Source: Sneathiella sp. P13V-1 | Lineage (GTDB): Bacteria; Pseudomonadota; Alphaproteobacteria; Sneathiellales; Sneathiellaceae | Assembly (NCBI RefSeq): GCF_015143595.1 | Contig: NZ_WYEU01000004.1 | Coordinates: forward strand, 124,001-188,000 | DNA: 64,000 nt | Direction of reading: 5' to 3' | In this document: piece after piece, positions 26,604-34,888 of the stretch | Layout: each line of letters starts with the position of its first letter | How positions within the stretch are numbered: the stretch's first letter is position 1 | Made by a program: the position numbers and the translations under genes | Notes under the pieces: model-generated | The model's input: the letters and a program-made list of their open reading frames with translations, nothing else | Databases searched by the model: none | What the model was told of the DNA's origin: nothing

Positions 26604-28283
26604 TTACGTGGTGGCTTTTCCGCTAGGGAATGAAACTGTTACCTTCGTTCCTTCGCCGGATTTGCTTTCAAAGGACAGCTCTCCGTCATGGGCTTCCACC
26701 AAAGACTTCACGATAGCAAGTCCAAGCCCGGTTCCTTCTTGTGCGCGATGGGCATTGCTATCCCCGCGGGAGAAGGGCGTTAGTAACTCTTTGACCTCTT
26801 TGTTTGGAAGACCCTGCCCATTGTCAGCGACTGTAAAGTAGTGTCGCCCCTCCTTTTCTGAAACAAAGAGCTCTACTTTCCCGCCGGTTTGAGTGAACTT
26901 AATGGCGTTGGAAAGCAGATTGATCAGAATCTGGTTCACGGCTGTGCGATCCGCGACCATTTGGCCCAGACCATCAGGGATGTGGGTTTCAAAGGAGATA
27001 TCCTTTTTCTCTGCCTGCACCATCATGAGGGTGGTGCAGTCCGTGATCGCCTCAGGGAAATTCAGCGGTTCTTTTTGATAAGTTTTTTCCTGCGCTTCGA
27101 TTGAGGACAAATTGAGAATTTCATTCACAAGTTTGAGAAGATGCTGTCCGCCTGTCTTGATGCTGTTGGCGTAATCCAGATATTTGTCCGACCCTAGCGG
27201 GCCAAAATACTGACCCGTCAAGAAATCAGAAAATCCAATAATGGCGTTAAGAGGAGTTCTAAGCTCATGGCTCATGATCGCGAGAAACTCCGATTTTGCC
27301 CTGCTTGCCATTTCCGCTTCTTGAAGGGCTTTTACGCGTTCTTTTTCAACCTGTTTCTGACGGCTGATATCGCGCAAAAATGTGGTATACACTTTTTCAT
27401 CAGTCAGCTCGACAACGACGATTGTAATCTCAACCGAAATGACTTTGTTGTCTGATGTGTGGATTTGCCTCTCGCTTCGAATACCATGACCGAGAATGTC
27501 AATTAGTGCGTTGATCCAACTCTTGTCCTGCAAGTCGGTAGTTTCATTTACGACGGGTGCAAGGAACTGCTTCACATTTTGGTTGGTCATTACATCAGAA
27601 CTTACCCCCAGAATTTCTTCTGCGGCTTTGTTGCATTCCAGAATGATGCCGTTGGAATCAAAAGTGAGCATTCCATCCAAGGCGGCTTCAAATACCTGAC
27701 GAGTTCTCTTCTGGCTGGCAACTAGTGCGCGGTCTTTTTTCATCATGCCCAAACGGGAAGATGTTAGCGCAGCAACTGACTGAAGAAATTCGAGATCCTC
27801 ATTGGAGTAAAATCCCGCTCTGTTATCTTCACTGTCGATAACCCCCAAAAGCTCGCCTTCAAATATCAAAGGGACACAAAGTTCAGATAAACTCTCTTCT
27901 GTAAGGTCGGGGATATAATTCTCGTATTCTCTTAAATCTTCCACAAGCAGCGGTTGGCCGGTTTTGGCGACAGTGCCGGTAATTCCTTGACCGATGGGAA
28001 TACGCAAAGCGTTCAGAATTTCATTGCCGACTGGATTTTTCTCACCAATGGCGGCAACCTGGAAAAGGCAGTTGTCCTGTTTATCAAAGAAATAGACGAC
28101 GCAATCCAAAAATCCCAGTTTCTCAACGACTTCACGGGCCACATACCAGGCAAGTTCGCCTTCTTCTTTCAAATAAATAAGGTCAATTGCAAAATTCTTG
28201 ATAATCGATAATTGTGCACTGATTTTTTCCTCTTTGTCGCCAAAAGAGGTCGGTGGTGCGTCGTTTTTTGTTAGTTTATTCAA
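26604..28283 (-). CDS. Sensor histidine kinase with GAF and PAS domains
   Basis: About 559 residues with no membrane segments, so it is cytoplasmic. Order: GAF domain (about 40-185; GQGITGTVAKTGQPLLVEDL), PAS domain (about 200-320; VFEAALDGMLTFDSNGIILE), a coiled linker, HisKA with the phospho-accepting His in MSHELRTPLNAIIGFSDFL (about residue 340), and HATPase (NQILINLLSNAIKFTQTGG, DNGQGL and GTGLGLAIVKSLVEAHDG). No receiver domain is attached and no response regulator is adjacent. GAGG sits 5 bp before the TTG at 28283; a TTG at 28298 is possible. It lies 82 bp after a PAS-only gene on the same strand. Confidence 0.92.
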   Translation of the reverse strand: MNKLTKNDAPPTSFGDKEEKISAQLSIIKNFAIDLIYLKEEGELAWYVAREVVEKLGFLDCVVYFFDKQDNCLFQVAAIGEKNPVGNEILNALRIPIGQGITGTVAKTGQPLLVEDLREYENYIPDLTEESLSELCVPLIFEGELLGVIDSEDNRAGFYSNEDLEFLQSVAALTSSRLGMMKKDRALVASQKRTRQVFEAALDGMLTFDSNGIILECNKAAEEILGVSSDVMTNQNVKQFLAPVVNETTDLQDKSWINALIDILGHGIRSERQIHTSDNKVISVEITIVVVELTDEKVYTTFLRDISRQKQVEKERVKALQEAEMASRAKSEFLAIMSHELRTPLNAIIGFSDFLTGQYFGPLGSDKYLDYANSIKTGGQHLLKLVNEILNLSSIEAQEKTYQKEPLNFPEAITDCTTLMMVQAEKKDISFETHIPDGLGQMVADRTAVNQILINLLSNAIKFTQTGGKVELFVSEKEGRHYFTVADNGQGLPNKEVKELLTPFSRGDSNAHRAQEGTGLGLAIVKSLVEAHDGELSFESKSGEGTKVTVSFPSGKATT

Positions 28284-28365
28284 GAATACCTCGCCCAATC
28301 TACATGTGTAGATTACAAAAAAAACAATCCTTCGCCATTATAAATAGTGAAAATTTTTTATATTT

Positions 28366-28950
28366 TTATGCGAAATCAGCTTGTTTGCTTGAGGTATCTA
28401 GTATTCGACTGCATTCTATAAAATCATTACTTGCGTCAATGACCTTAAAGGTATTGTTGGAAAGATGCCCGGGTACTTCTGGGATGGTAGAAAATAAAAG
28501 CATGTCTACCTTCAAGTTATCGCTGCTGAGAGGGAGTATAAGGCGATACATTTGGATTGGGTCTTTGAAGTCATAGGTAAATTCGGATATCGAATATACA
28601 GGAACCTTTTCATCGCGAGCTGTCCTGTATAATTCAGAAAGTATTCTTCCATATTTCCCTGTTTTTGATTTTGAAACCAAAGTGTTAGTGTAATCCACTC
28701 CAAAAAATCCAACCATAGAGGTGCCAATTAACCTGTAACGGAAATCATTACCATCCAAAACATCCAGCAACCCTATGTGAGAAAGTAGGCGAGGGATATC
28801 TGCTGGATTCAGGTTGCTTCTGCATGGTAGTCCACCATTTACTTTTTTGCTGATCCAATAGTCATAGAGATATTGTTGTTCTATCGGAGTTATAAGGTCG
28901 CGAAAATCGGGAATAGGAACGTCCTCACATTCTGTCCAATTAGTCAGCAT
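28366..28950 (-). CDS. PAS_5-type single-domain sensory protein
   Basis: The protein has 194 residues. It fits the alphaproteobacterial PAS_5 family: TPIEQQYLYDYWISKKVNGG and NPADIPRLLSHIGLLDVLDG, then FRYRLIGTSMVGFFGVDYT and later YSISEFTYDFKDPIQMYRLI. It has no output domain. These proteins probably sense a small ligand or redox state, but few have been studied. It lies upstream of the GAF-PAS histidine kinase on the same strand with a short AT-rich gap, so a functional pair is plausible. Confidence 0.82.
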   Translation of the reverse strand: MLTNWTECEDVPIPDFRDLITPIEQQYLYDYWISKKVNGGLPCRSNLNPADIPRLLSHIGLLDVLDGNDFRYRLIGTSMVGFFGVDYTNTLVSKSKTGKYGRILSELYRTARDEKVPVYSISEFTYDFKDPIQMYRLILPLSSDNLKVDMLLFSTIPEVPGHLSNNTFKVIDASNDFIECSRILDTSSKQADFA

Positions 28951-29091
28951 TCAATGAACTTTGTACTACCTATACTTTAGTATATCACAAAAATGTTATT
29001 TAATTAATATGAATTAATTTTCTTGTCGAAATGGCCCAAATAAATATCATGAAGTAATAAACAAGATCGCCTAAGCGACCAGGGGAAAGTA

Positions 29092-30597
29092 ATGAATAAA
29101 AATGAATATGCCGTAAAGGCAGGGAAATCTTCACCAATAGAGTATAGGGATGTTATTATTGTAGGGGCTGGTATATCCGGCATTGATGCTGCCTATCATC
29201 TGCAGAAAGATTGCCCTGAAAAAAGCTATATCATACTGGATAATCAAGAAAAAATCGGCGGAACTTGGAGCACCCATACCTATCCAGGTATTCGCTCTGA
29301 CAGTGACCTTTATACTTTTGGTTACAGCTGGAAACCTTGGGGGGGATTGCCCATCGCCAAGGCGGATGAAATCCTAAAATACCTGAATGAAGCCGTGGAT
29401 GAAAATAACATCCGCCCTCAAATCCGTTTTAACAGCAAAGTGCTGGATGCAAGCTGGGATAGTGACGCGGCTTTATGGACGCTAAGTGTTGAGAATAGTG
29501 AAACTGGCGATGTAAAAACATTTCAGTGCAACTTCCTTTGGATGTGTCAGGGTTATTATCGTCACTCAGCAGGATATATGCCGGATTATCCTGGGCGGGA
29601 CGATTTTAAAGGACCCGTTATCCACCCTCAGACGTGGCCAGAAGATCTGGATTATGAAGGGAAAAAGGTAGTTGTCATCGGATCAGGAGCGACAGCCGCA
29701 ACTTTGATCCCGGCGATGGCGGATAAGACCGGCCACATCACCATGCTACAGCGTTCTCCAACGTATTTCTCTGCCGCTCCCAATCGAAACAACGTAACAG
29801 AAATGCTTCGCGAACTGGATGTCCCTGAAGAATGGGTGCATGAAATTACCCGCAGAAAAATCCTTCAGGAACAAAAGCTAGTGGTGGAGCGGTCTTTTAA
29901 CGAGCCTGAGAAGCTAAAAGAAGAACTTCTTAAAGGTGCCCGTCATTATTTGGGCGAAGACTTTGAAATGGAGCCGCATTTCACCCCAACCTACCGCCCT
30001 TGGCGGCAACGCCTTGCATTTGTTCCTGATGGGGATTTGTTCGCCGCGTTGAGAGAGGGAAAAGCCTCAGTCGTCACCGATCATATTGAAAGGTTTACTG
30101 AAAACGGGATTTTGCTGAAATCAGGTCAGGAGCTTGAGGCAGATATCATTATTTCTGCTACAGGATTTAACATGAGCGTCCTTGGAGATGTGGAATTTAC
30201 TGTTGATGGAAAGGCCTTGGATTTTGCTAATTGCTGGGCCCATCGTGGGATCATGTTCTCAGGTATTCCAAATATGGCGTGGGTGTTCGGGTATCTTCGG
30301 ACAAGTTGGACAATGCGCGCGGATCTGGTGTCTGATTTTGTGTGTCGCTTGCTAAAGCATATGGAGGAAAAAGGAGTTCGGGCCGTTACTCCGGAGCTTC
30401 GGGATGAAGATAAAAATATGCCGGAAAAACCCTTTATCGATGATGAGAATTTCAATTCGGGATATTTGAAGCGCACGATGCATTTGATGCCAAAGCAAGG
30501 GGATAAGAACCCTTGGATTTTTACTCAGGACTATAATTTCGAAAAGAAAGATATTCCGGAAGCTGATCTGGAAGACGGCACATTGAAATATGCATAA
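29092..30597 (+). CDS. Flavin-containing monooxygenase, Baeyer-Villiger type
   Basis: The protein has 501 residues. It has two dinucleotide-binding motifs: GAGISG at 25-30 (FAD) and GSGATA at 197-202 (NADPH). The Baeyer-Villiger fingerprint F-x-G-x3-H-x3-W-P is present as FKGPVIHPQTWP at 172-183. Such enzymes insert oxygen next to a carbonyl group or oxidise heteroatoms with NADPH and O2. The substrate is unknown. AGGGGAAAG precedes the ATG, and a terminator follows the stop at once, so the gene is monocistronic. Confidence 0.93.
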   Translation: MNKNEYAVKAGKSSPIEYRDVIIVGAGISGIDAAYHLQKDCPEKSYIILDNQEKIGGTWSTHTYPGIRSDSDLYTFGYSWKPWGGLPIAKADEILKYLNEAVDENNIRPQIRFNSKVLDASWDSDAALWTLSVENSETGDVKTFQCNFLWMCQGYYRHSAGYMPDYPGRDDFKGPVIHPQTWPEDLDYEGKKVVVIGSGATAATLIPAMADKTGHITMLQRSPTYFSAAPNRNNVTEMLRELDVPEEWVHEITRRKILQEQKLVVERSFNEPEKLKEELLKGARHYLGEDFEMEPHFTPTYRPWRQRLAFVPDGDLFAALREGKASVVTDHIERFTENGILLKSGQELEADIIISATGFNMSVLGDVEFTVDGKALDFANCWAHRGIMFSGIPNMAWVFGYLRTSWTMRADLVSDFVCRLLKHMEEKGVRAVTPELRDEDKNMPEKPFIDDENFNSGYLKRTMHLMPKQGDKNPWIFTQDYNFEKKDIPEADLEDGTLKYA

Positions 30598-30600
30598 AAT

Positions 30601-30628
30601 AAAAGGCGCCGGTTGCGGCGCCTTTTTT
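30601..30628. terminator. Bidirectional terminator between the monooxygenase and the DUF1989 gene
   Basis: The arms AAAAGGCGCC (30601-30610) and GGCGCCTTTT (30617-30626) form a perfect stem with a 6-nt loop and a T run. Confidence 0.88.
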
Positions 30629-30629
30629 A

Positions 30630-31490
30630 TTACTTACCGTGTGTGCGGCTATACGCGTTAGGAGGAGGGCTTTGCCATCCTTTCAAGGAACCTTCTTCAG
30701 GTTTTAAAATCTCGACCTTCAAGGGACCGCATTTCGCGTCATCACTGGAATGGCTGCTTCCGCAATCTCCGCCCGGGCAGGCAGAAAGCCCTCCCAGGAT
30801 GTTGATTTCTGCAAAAAGCTCCAGGTAGTCGCCGGGGCGTACAGGACTTGTTTTCATGAAATACTGATGAGTATCAGCGGTAAATCCAGTGCACATAAAG
30901 ACATTTAGAACGTCATGGACTAACGGTTCAGCCTCTTCCAATGAAATCCCCTTTTCATCTGCAAGCGCGCGGGTTAGGTTGGAATGGCAGCAGTAATGGT
31001 AGTCATCCCCTTTTAAGAGCCGATTGGTGTAGGGGTCGCACCGGGTTCCGATAATATCATGGACACTACCCCCGTATTCATCCCAACCATACCAGTCAAG
31101 AGTGTCATGCGTCACTGTTGCAATGGGGCGCATGTTTGGAAAGCTGCCCCAAAGTTGATCACCGGTGCTGATATGGGTGCCGTGTAGAGCGCGAGTTTTA
31201 CCGCTGTAAAACCGCTCGTTCAAGTCGTCAGCATTCCACAAGTTCAAGTCACCAACCTGTGGGCTATCAGGGCTGGAAATTCGGATGAAATGGCCAGCTG
31301 GTGCGGTAAAGCACTTTGCATCGCGTGGGGGGACAAGTACTTCGCCCACAAGGGTCAGGTTTCGGCGTGCATTTTTATAAATATCCATGCTTGGACGCGG
31401 GAGTGTCTCGACCGGATAACAGATAACAGGCTTGATGGCTTTTCGGGCTTCTGCATCTACCGGGGCGGCGTTTTCCACTATTGATTTCAT
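30630..31490 (-). CDS. DUF1989 (urea carboxylase-associated family) protein
   Basis: The protein has 286 residues and the full DUF1989 pattern: PAGHFIRISSPDSPQVGDLN, NERFYSGKTRALHGTHISTG, RPIATVTHDTLDWYGWDEYG, the Cys-containing HDIIGTRCDPYTN and YHYCCHSNLTRAL, DVLNVFMCTGFTADTHQYFM, and PGDYLELFAEINILGGLSAC. The conserved His and Cys suggest a metal site. Members often accompany urea amidolyase or aminomethyl-transfer genes. No such genes are nearby here, so its job is open. GGAG precedes the ATG. Confidence 0.9.
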   Translation of the reverse strand: MKSIVENAAPVDAEARKAIKPVICYPVETLPRPSMDIYKNARRNLTLVGEVLVPPRDAKCFTAPAGHFIRISSPDSPQVGDLNLWNADDLNERFYSGKTRALHGTHISTGDQLWGSFPNMRPIATVTHDTLDWYGWDEYGGSVHDIIGTRCDPYTNRLLKGDDYHYCCHSNLTRALADEKGISLEEAEPLVHDVLNVFMCTGFTADTHQYFMKTSPVRPGDYLELFAEINILGGLSACPGGDCGSSHSSDDAKCGPLKVEILKPEEGSLKGWQSPPPNAYSRTHGK

Positions 31491-31695
31491 CTACTTGCTC
31501 CATTCCATGATCCAACAGGATGTAATCCTCAAATAGACCGTTATGCAAGGGTCTTAAAGAGCGATCGCGATAATTTGTACAATCATTCCAAATACTGTTC
31601 ACAAAGCTGGAAAAGTTTTTTCGAATTGGGTATGTTCGCGGGCAAAATTGTTTGTGGCAAAATGTTTTGCCGGGGTTTGTTAGTGAAAGAAAAAG

Positions 31696-32766
31696 ATGTC
31701 TGAAATACGGATCTGGTTAAGAGCCGAAGTGAAACCAAATGAACAACGTGTGGCGGTTGTTCCGGCGGATGCAAAACGGCTGTTGGATGCTGGTTACAAG
31801 ATCACCGTAGAGAAATCTGGTCAGCGTTCTATCAATATCGAAGATTATGCCGCCGTTGGGTGTGATATTGCGGAAGAGGGAAGTTGGGTCGATGCGCCAA
31901 AGGATGCCTTTATCCTTGGTGTGAAGGAGCTTCCTGAAGGTGATAGTGATCTGGTGCATCGCCATATTTACTTCGGTCACGTGTTTAAGGATCAACCGGG
32001 TTGGCAACACACGCTTGGCCGCTTTGTATCCGGTGAAGGCACTCTGTTTGATTTGGAAAATCTAGTGGATGAAACGGGACGCCGTGTCGCCGCGTTTGGT
32101 TACTGGGCAGGTTATGCAGGTGCTGCAACAGCTGTCATGACGTGGCTCGGGCAACAGGCCGGTGCCGTGCCAGCGATCAGCCGCGTTGGAAGCTATCCAA
32201 ATGTGGATGCGCTTTTGGCTGAATTAAAAGAAGGTCTTTCAAAATATGATAGCAAACCAAACCTTGTTGTCATTGGTGCCCTTGGCCGTTCCGGAAGTGG
32301 CGCTGTGGATCTTGGTGAACAATTAGGGCTCGATGTTAGTAAATGGGATATGGCGGAAACTGCTTCCGGTGGGCCGTTTCCTGAAATTCAGCAGCACAGC
32401 ATCTTTGTGAACTGTATTCTCGCCTCCCCAAGCTGCCCGCGTTTTGTGACTGCGGAAGATATCGCGGTTGCAGATCGTAAACTGACCGTCATTTCGGATG
32501 TAAGCTGTGATCCGGAAAGCGTTTACAACCCAATTCCGATCTATAATAAATCGACAAAATTTGATGATCCGACAATCCGTGTTGTAGAGGGAGATAACCC
32601 TCTTGATGTGATCGCTATTGATCATCTGCCTTCCATGCTTCCAAAAGAGTCCAGTGAAGATTACTCTTCACAGCTTACCGAAGCATTACTTGAATTGAAC
32701 GAGCCTGAAAAAGGCATTTGGGGCCGGGCGCTTGCAGATTTCAAGCACCACATTGGCCGACTGTAA
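31696..32766 (+). CDS. Saccharopine dehydrogenase (NAD, L-lysine-forming type, Lys1-like)
   Basis: The protein has 356 residues, close to the yeast Lys1 type. It begins IWLRAEVKPNEQRVAVVPAD and VEKSGQRSINIEDY, as in the alanine dehydrogenase/Lys1 superfamily. The Rossmann part includes PNLVVIGALGRSGSGAVDL (about 190-208), followed by NCILASPSCPRFVTAEDI and SDVSCDPESVYNPIPIYN. It would interconvert saccharopine with lysine and 2-oxoglutarate. It lies 23 bp upstream of a second saccharopine-dehydrogenase-family gene, which supports a saccharopine route rather than an unrelated oxidoreductase. The direction (lysine breakdown or synthesis) cannot be read from the sequence. Confidence 0.9.
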   Translation: MSEIRIWLRAEVKPNEQRVAVVPADAKRLLDAGYKITVEKSGQRSINIEDYAAVGCDIAEEGSWVDAPKDAFILGVKELPEGDSDLVHRHIYFGHVFKDQPGWQHTLGRFVSGEGTLFDLENLVDETGRRVAAFGYWAGYAGAATAVMTWLGQQAGAVPAISRVGSYPNVDALLAELKEGLSKYDSKPNLVVIGALGRSGSGAVDLGEQLGLDVSKWDMAETASGGPFPEIQQHSIFVNCILASPSCPRFVTAEDIAVADRKLTVISDVSCDPESVYNPIPIYNKSTKFDDPTIRVVEGDNPLDVIAIDHLPSMLPKESSEDYSSQLTEALLELNEPEKGIWGRALADFKHHIGRL

Positions 32767-32789
32767 AAGATAAAAAAAGGAGATACGTC

Positions 32790-33947
32790 ATGGCTCAAGT
32801 GCATTGGTTGGGTGCAGGTCTGTCCGCCGTTCCTGGTATCCGCCGTTTGATTGAAAATGGCAGCAAACTAACCCTTTGGAACCGTACTGTAGAAAAAGCG
32901 GAAGCTGCCGTTAAAGGCCTCTCTGGAGATTACGATGTGAAAGCGTTTGATTTGGAAGCTTTCGAAGGTGCACTCGCAGCTGGCGATGTGGCAGTATCCA
33001 TGTTGCCGGCAGATTTTCACCCGAAGATTGCAAAGATCTGTCTGGATAAAGGAGCACATTTTGTCTCTAGCTCTTATATTTCACCGGAAATGAAGGATCT
33101 GGATAAGGCGGCTAAGGAAAAAGGTCTGAGCTTGGTCAACGAAGTTGGCCTTGATCCCGGAATTGACCACCTTATGGCGCATGTCTTGATGGATGATTAC
33201 AAAAACTCAGCCGCTTTTTCTGACAAAAATGCAGTACATTTCCGCTCCTATTGTGGCGGTCTTTCCGAAGTACCAAATGACTTCAAGTATAAGTTCAGCT
33301 GGTCTCCTCTTGGAGTGTTGAAAGCTCTGCGCTCTCCTTCTCGTAGTGTCCGTGATGGTGGGGAGTATAAAGTTAGTCGTCCGTGGGATGCTGTGGAAGA
33401 ATTCAACGCACCTCTGCCAAAAGGCAGTGAGGTGTTTGAAGTTTATCCAAACCGCGATTCCTATCCATATCTCGAAGAATATGGGTTTGAAGATCATTGG
33501 GATGTACAACAGTTCGTGCGTGGTACTCTCCGATATGGCGGTTGGTCAGAGGCGTGGGATCATATCTTCAAGGAAGTGGAAACACTGGAAGGCGCAGATG
33601 GTGATAAACGCCTTCAGGAAATCAGCGAGGAGCTTTGGAGTAAGCACGCGGTGGAAGAAGGTGAAGCTGACCGTGTCGTTCTTTGCGTTGACCTGCGTGC
33701 AGAGAACGAAGGTGACGTAGTTTACGACAAAACTTATGTAATGGACGCATATGGAGACGCTAACTCAACGGCGATGGCACGACTGGTTTCTGTACCAGTA
33801 AGCTATGCAGTTGAAGAGGTTCTGGCTGGCAATATGGAAGCCGGTGTTTCTGCAGCACCAAGTGAACGGTCGAAAGCTGAAAGTTGGCTCAAGAAACTGG
33901 AAGACGCAGGCGAGAGCATGCATTTGGTTGATAACCTCGCAAAATAA
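32790..33947 (+). CDS. Saccharopine dehydrogenase family protein (Lys9-like, glutamate-forming type)
   Basis: The protein has 385 residues. It begins AQVHWLGAGLSAVPGIRRL (Rossmann fold with a shortened loop). The dimerisation/substrate region carries NEVGLDPGIDHLMAH, FRSYCGGLSEVPNDFKYKFS and WSPLGVLKALRSPSRSVRDG, as in the saccharopine reductase/LYS9 group. It would handle the aminoadipate-semialdehyde plus glutamate half-reaction. The ATG at 32790 follows AAAAAAAGGAG. The longer frame from 32718 lies inside the upstream gene. Its terminator is at 33951-33975. Together the two genes form a two-step saccharopine pair. Confidence 0.9.
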   Translation: MAQVHWLGAGLSAVPGIRRLIENGSKLTLWNRTVEKAEAAVKGLSGDYDVKAFDLEAFEGALAAGDVAVSMLPADFHPKIAKICLDKGAHFVSSSYISPEMKDLDKAAKEKGLSLVNEVGLDPGIDHLMAHVLMDDYKNSAAFSDKNAVHFRSYCGGLSEVPNDFKYKFSWSPLGVLKALRSPSRSVRDGGEYKVSRPWDAVEEFNAPLPKGSEVFEVYPNRDSYPYLEEYGFEDHWDVQQFVRGTLRYGGWSEAWDHIFKEVETLEGADGDKRLQEISEELWSKHAVEEGEADRVVLCVDLRAENEGDVVYDKTYVMDAYGDANSTAMARLVSVPVSYAVEEVLAGNMEAGVSAAPSERSKAESWLKKLEDAGESMHLVDNLAK

Positions 33948-33950
33948 TGA

Positions 33951-33975
33951 AAAGGCCCTTCGGGGCCTTTTTTAT
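33951..33975. terminator. Intrinsic terminator with UUCG tetraloop
   Basis: The stem AAAAGGCCC (33951-33959) pairs with GGGCCTTTT (33964-33972) across a TTCG loop and is followed by T residues. It serves the saccharopine pair and overlaps the end of the convergent IclR gene. Confidence 0.88.
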
Positions 33976-34748
33976 TTCTTCAGGATGTTCTCAGCGAAAT
34001 CCGCGAGTGACTTTAGGGCCGTCACATGGGCGTCCATCCCGTCGCCTGCAAAGTTACCGCGCGGGCCAATTGCATTGAAGATGTATTTGATTTTCGTATC
34101 CTGACTTTTAAGAGGGACAGCGATACTGGCCAGCCCCTCAGGCAAGCTGTTTTCTTCGTAGGCAAAGCCTTGTTTGATATCCCGGTGCACTTGGTCAATC
34201 CAGGTATCGACATCAGGTTTTCCCCGAACCCATTTCATATCCTCATAAGATGCCGCGAGATGATCTTTATCCAGGTTTTGCCACCCAGCATGTAGGCGAC
34301 CAGCACCCCCCACGCATGTTGGGAAACGGGTGCCAACTCGGGTGAAGATCGCTACGGGCTGGTCCGGGGTTGCCCGGGAGACAACGAGCATCGACCCCGT
34401 TCTGATATGCTGGCTCAAGTAGAGGCATGTCCCAAGTTCATTTGCCTTGATCCGCATTTCTGGTTCAACGCGTAGCAGCAGGTCATCTGGCTGTTGTTGC
34501 CCAACAATTTCCAGAAGGCCTGCGTAACTGAGGCTGTAAGTTTTATTAGAGGGATTGAAATTGACAATCCCTTCATCTTGCAGGGTCTTTAGTACGGAAT
34601 ATACAGTGCCCGGGTATCTGTTGATATGCCTGGCGAGTAAGGTGACACCCATTGCGCCTTTGCGCTTGGCCAGCTCGCGCAAAATTTCGATGGTTAGAAT
34701 GGCTGCCCCAACTTTTTTTTGGGGGCCCTTTTTATCACTGTTAGTCAT
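33972..34748 (-). CDS. IclR family transcriptional regulator (second copy)
   Basis: About 258 residues. The N-terminal winged HTH reads AILTIEILRELAKRKGAMGV and LARHINRYPGTVYSVLKTLQ. The C-terminal IclR effector domain includes GLLEIVGQQQPDD, RTGSMLVVSRATPDQPVAIF and EENSLPEGLASIAVPLKSQD. The ATG at 34748 is preferred to a TTG at 34760. It is divergent from an acyl-CoA dehydrogenase and enoyl-CoA hydratase pair, and near-identical 14-bp palindromes lie next to both starts (34754-34767 and 34862-34875), so it probably controls both itself and that pair. Confidence 0.92.
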   Translation of the reverse strand: MTNSDKKGPQKKVGAAILTIEILRELAKRKGAMGVTLLARHINRYPGTVYSVLKTLQDEGIVNFNPSNKTYSLSYAGLLEIVGQQQPDDLLLRVEPEMRIKANELGTCLYLSQHIRTGSMLVVSRATPDQPVAIFTRVGTRFPTCVGGAGRLHAGWQNLDKDHLAASYEDMKWVRGKPDVDTWIDQVHRDIKQGFAYEENSLPEGLASIAVPLKSQDTKIKYIFNAIGPRGNFAGDGMDAHVTALKSLADFAENILKK

Positions 34749-34753
34749 AATTT

Positions 34754-34875
34754 TTTTCAATAGAAAATTAGAATATGCTTTTCAATATTATTTAATTGCT
34801 GATTTGCTGGCATTGGGTCAAGGTTAGAATGGTAGTGCTTCTTTGTTTATAAGAATAATAATTTTGTATAGAAAA
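34754..34875. promoter_or_regulatory. Paired operator sites for the second IclR regulator
   Basis: TTTTCAATAGAAAA (34754-34767) lies just upstream of the IclR start, and TTTTGTATAGAAAA (34862-34875) just upstream of the acyl-CoA dehydrogenase start. They match at 12 of 14 positions and both are palindromic at the ends (TTTT/GAAAA). A third partial copy, TTTTCAATATTATT, lies at 34779-34792. Autoregulation and control of the divergent pair are inferred. Confidence 0.55.
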
Positions 34876-34888
34876 TACGAGGTGGATC

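Noticed and set aside
28990-29025. AT-rich inverted repeats upstream of the monooxygenase as an operator
   Set aside because: Low-complexity TTAATT/AATTAA matches are expected by chance here.
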